Shown here: piece by piece, positions 61,189-64,000 of the stretch
Numbering within the stretch: the stretch's first letter is position 1
Layout: each line of letters starts with the position of its first letter
Program-made: the position numbers and the translations under genes
The notes under the pieces: generated by a model
What the model was told of the DNA's origin: nothing
The model's database searches: none
The model's input: only the letters and a program-made list of their open reading frames with translations
Source: Dysidea avara
Taxonomy: Eukaryota > Porifera > Demospongiae > Dictyoceratida > Dysideidae
Direction of reading: 5' to 3'
DNA: 64,000 nt
NCBI RefSeq assembly: GCF_963678975.1
Contig: NC_089276.1
Coordinates: 24,907,059 to 24,971,058 of the forward strand

Positions 61189-61629
61189 TAGTGGTGTGCG
61201 ATATCAGGATTTTTATTTCGATATGATATCGATACGATATTAAGGTAAATATCAAAATTTCGATACGATTTTCAATAATTTTTAATTGTGTGGGTGGTGT
61301 AATTGCGTGGGCGGCCGATATTTATAAATATGCTTGAAATACAATTTACACATAAATTATTGTATAAAACTAATAATAAGCCTAGAAAACTGGTAGACAA
61401 GTTTTTTAAAGTGGCTAGATAGTACAGAACCAACCTTATTTCTAGTGTGATTGCGCAATCACACATTAAATGCTGTAGATTTATCGAAATATTCTTCGAT
61501 AATTATCGCAAAATATTACCTTTTCGATAAATATCGAAATCTGCTAAAGCAGTATCAAAAATCAATACGATAACGATATCGACAAAATTATCGCAGAATC
61601 GATATTTTTCGATATATCGCACATCACTA
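61189..61629. mobile_element. hAT-type MITE with 8-bp target duplication
   Basis: Flanked by GTTGTTAC on both sides (61181-61188 and 61630-61637). Ends TAGTGGTGTGCGATAT and ATATCGCACATCACTA are inverse with one mismatch. Inner sequence is rich in ATCGATA/TCGATAT words. 8-bp duplications are the hAT hallmark (established). Confidence 0.85.
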
Positions 61630-61870
61630 GTTGTTACTTGTAGAAAGTGTAAAGCCAGAGCAATATGCAATCACATGGGGAATGTTATATATGTAATAGT
61701 TATACCACGGGCACAAATGCTTTAAAGCACGAGTGCCCATGGTATACTGTAGCTAATATGTTCTACTTTAGCATGTAGACCCACCTAATTGGCTAAATCC
61801 TTCAGCTGTTATACACCTCTCTTATATAGGGAACCAAGTAAGCTGTGATTGTGGGATTGAATTTTGCCAC

Positions 61871-62391
61871 ACTGCCTTAACGAGATATATGCACCAGTGC
61901 ATTAACTTGAGATATTACACACCTAATAATAGTGCACACTATATATCCAGAAATCATTAGATTTCTTTGATGCTATACTCCTCTCTCTTATATAGGGAAT
62001 CAAGCAAGCTGTTGTTGTGGGATTGAATTCTGCTAAACAACCTGTGATTGTGGGATTCAATTTTAATACATCAACAGTAGTTTGTTTTTTACTTTTGTAA
62101 ATGTAGCAATTAAAGTAACATAATTAACACTGGTCTATTAAAATTGCTATATTAGTAAAAATAAAATCAAACTACTGTTTGATATATTAAAATTGAATCC
62201 CACAATCACAGGTTGTTTAGCAGAATTCAATCCCACAATCACAGCTTGCTTGATTTCCTATATAAGAGAAGAGGATAACAGTACAACATCAAAGAAATCT
62301 GATGATTTCTGGATATAGTGTGTACTCTTATTAGGTGTGCAATGTCTCAAGTTAAGCACACTGGTGCATATATCTTGTTAAGGCAGTGTGT
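61871..62391. repeat. Large foldback repeat, arms about 220 bp
   Basis: The left arm (CACTGCCTTAACGAGATATA, CCAGAAATCA, GATTGAATTCTGCTAAACAA, TGTGATTGTGGGATTCAATT) is repeated inverted in 62150-62391. Within the left side, the CTCTTATATAGGGAA..CAAG block is also directly duplicated (about 61820 and 61980). Short TTGTTAA copies extend to 62490. Confidence 0.7.
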
Positions 62392-62819
62392 AATGAGATA
62401 ATTATATGCACTGCTTTAACAAGATACATGCACTGGTAGCAGTGCATATATCTTGTTAAATACACTGTATATCTTGTTAACATTTTGAGTCGGTGCGATA
62501 TGTGATATATATGCACTGGCTTTCCTTTGATCTGAGGTATGAAAATGGTACATATACATGTAATATAATATATATGTTAAAGTTCGGCCTCTCGCCTCGT
62601 ACTTTATTTTTCATATAGCACGAGCAAGGCTATGCTTCAAATTATTTATGGAACTTTCTACTCGTGTAGCTTCACCATACACTAGAACTCGTAATTAACA
62701 CGCATTGCACGAACTATTAGCAGCCTGAACACACACAAACCAGTTTAACAAAGTAACTCACACGTAGTTCACTATAGTTTGGCATGGTAAACGTTCATTG
62801 CGTCCTTTGGCAGGTTTAG

Positions 62820-63090
62820 CTTGCAGCCCACAATCGATTCTATTGTGAGTCACATGGTAAAGTATTTCCAAGGACTTGTCCGTTTACATTAACAAACGTA
62901 ACAGCAACGTTACCTCCTCCCACCCATCATCGAAGCATTTAGGTACAGTGTATGTCTATAAAAGCAATCCAGTGGTAGAACTCGTACTGGCTGGAGTGAT
63001 TGATCACTCAGCGCGGCGAGGCTATCAGCCTTCACCGGCTTGGGTGATTAGTCATACTGGCGCGAGCCCAGTAGGCTATTAGGCTACACT
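62820..63090 (+). repeat. Direct repeat copy 1 (partner 63630-63900)
   Basis: Shares in order GGACTTGTCCGTTTA, CATCATCGAA, TGTCTATAAA, ATCCAGTGGT, ACTGGCT and AGGCTATCAGCCT-type blocks with 63630-63900. Similarity is moderate. Element type not recognised. Confidence 0.5.
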
Positions 63091-63272
63091 AAGGCACGTG
63101 GGCAACTGTGCCCACAAAGAGTGCTTTATTGAACGAATAAAGCACTCTTTGCGGTGTAATAAAACACTCTTTGTGGTTGATGAAGCAGTTGGCCAGCTGA
63201 GAGTGTACTTTATGAAATTTAAAGCACACCTTTTCCTTTGATCTTGCCCACGTAAAGTTCTATAAGTATTAG

Positions 63273-63434
63273 ATAAAGCACTGCCACGAGTGCTATACGG
63301 GAAATATAGCATGAAAAGAGTGGGCGAGAGACAAATATAGCATGAGGCGAAGTTGAGTGCTACATTTTGTCTCGAGACCACTAGTGCTCTGAGTGCTATA
63401 TTTCCCGTATAGCACAAGCAAAAGGCAGTGCTTT
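63273..63434. repeat. Palindromic repeat related to family A ends
   Basis: AAAGCACTGCC at the left, GGCAGTGCTTT at the right, with GTGCTATACGGGAAATATAG and its inverse CTATATTTCCCGTATAGCAC inside. The layout recalls 22375-22515. Confidence 0.7.
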
Positions 63435-63629
63435 ATCTGGTATAGAAAACTGTCAACTTGAGGTATACACAAGATACACAAAACAATTAGAAACTCACGG
63501 AGGAGTGTTATCATCGGTAGAATAGGCACTGTGCCTGTGTTTCGCCTACATTGCACTGTGCTGCGCCTTCATTAGTCGTTTTGTGAGTCTAGTCTGTCTT
63601 CTCAATACCAATAGTTTTTGATTGTGGTG

Positions 63630-63900
63630 CTTTAATAAGCATACAGTATTTCCATGATATTCCTAGGACTCGTCCATTTATGTGAGCAAAACATACTAAG
63701 AACGTTCACTGCTGCTGACCACAAGCAACCATCATCGAAATCTTCAAGTGTGTCTATAAATTAAATCCAGTGGTTTTGTTCTTACTGGTTGGGTTGACTA
63801 GTCAGCCAGCACAGTCAGGCTATCAGCCTACACTGGCTTGGTTGTACTGGCCAGAAATGAGCGATTACTCACTCAAAGTAGGCTATCAGCCTACAAAATA
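63630..63900 (+). repeat. Direct repeat copy 2 (partner 62820-63090)
   Basis: See copy 1; here the blocks read GGACTCGTCCATTTA, CATCATCGAA, TGTCTATAAA, ATCCAGTGGT and AGGCTATCAGCCTAC. The last is repeated twice. Confidence 0.5.
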
Positions 63901-64000
63901 GACCTGGCAGTTCTATAACTACCTGATATAGAACTGTGGTCTATTAAAGTGTTCTAAAACTGCCCAATATAGAACACTTGGGTGTTTATGGTGAATATAG

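Noticed and set aside
63499-63545. Possible upstream kinesin exon (STDDNTP)
   Set aside because: Splice sites and phase are possible, but the residues do not match the conserved neck before EYRRGLD; kept only as a remark.

Overview
The window reads as animal nuclear DNA. It is AT-rich, with many very short exons separated by short to long GT-AG introns, proteins recognisable as animal orthologues, and a dense load of small inverted-repeat transposons. I see no bacterial operons, rRNA or tRNA. The divergence of the proteins, the compact exons and the repeat style suggest an early-branching marine invertebrate, most likely a sponge; this is inference, not proof.

Layout. (1) 1-5553: a TESK-type protein kinase on the minus strand whose 3' end is not found in the window. 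(2) 5560-10960: no host gene identified; a decayed non-LTR retrotransposon tail sits in a hairpin-type repeat. (3) 10966-12608: a head-to-head pair, TRIR (minus) and GATC (plus), with start codons only 34 bases apart. (4) 14756-18841: a complete 15-exon CDC14 dual-specificity phosphatase (minus). (5) 19131-22094: a membrane-anchored short-chain dehydrogenase (minus). (6) 22300-27300: repeats and one doubtful small spliced ORF. (7) 27339-39621: a PRXL2C/AAED1 (SelU3-type) thioredoxin-fold peroxiredoxin-like gene (minus, 8 exons over 12 kb). Its long introns hold a scrambled Helitron and several MITEs. (8) 39942-42419: an apparently intronless PDZ-C2-RhoGAP gene of SYD-1/SYDE type (plus). (9) 42596-60776 and probably beyond: a kinesin-13 (KIF2/MCAK type) gene (minus, at least 20 exons), one intron of which carries a 3.6-kb minisatellite. 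(10) 60800-64000: hAT-type and foldback repeats; the kinesin 5' end may lie here or outside the window.

The most interesting observation is in PRXL2C. The exon for the redox motif reads H-F-L-(TGA)-Y-I-C in perfect splice phase, with TGA exactly where the human protein has the first cysteine of C-x-x-C. About 50 bases after the stop codon the transcript can fold into a SECIS-like hairpin: tandem UGA/GA core, 9-bp helix, AA in the apical loop 11 nt from the core, and a basal stem. It lacks the canonical A before the first UGA. Together these suggest a selenoprotein.

The recognised genes are largely housekeeping or cytoskeletal: two mitotic/microtubule factors (CDC14, kinesin-13), an actin-regulatory kinase (TESK), a Rho regulator, a mitochondrial tRNA-charging factor, an RNA-processing factor and two redox enzymes. 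They are not an operon. The notable local organisation is two head-to-head pairs (TRIR/GATC and PRXL2C/SYD-1-like) and one tail-to-tail pair (SYD-1-like/kinesin-13, stops 176 bases apart). Gene models were built by eye from splice sites, reading phase and remembered family sequence; none was checked by alignment or RNA.
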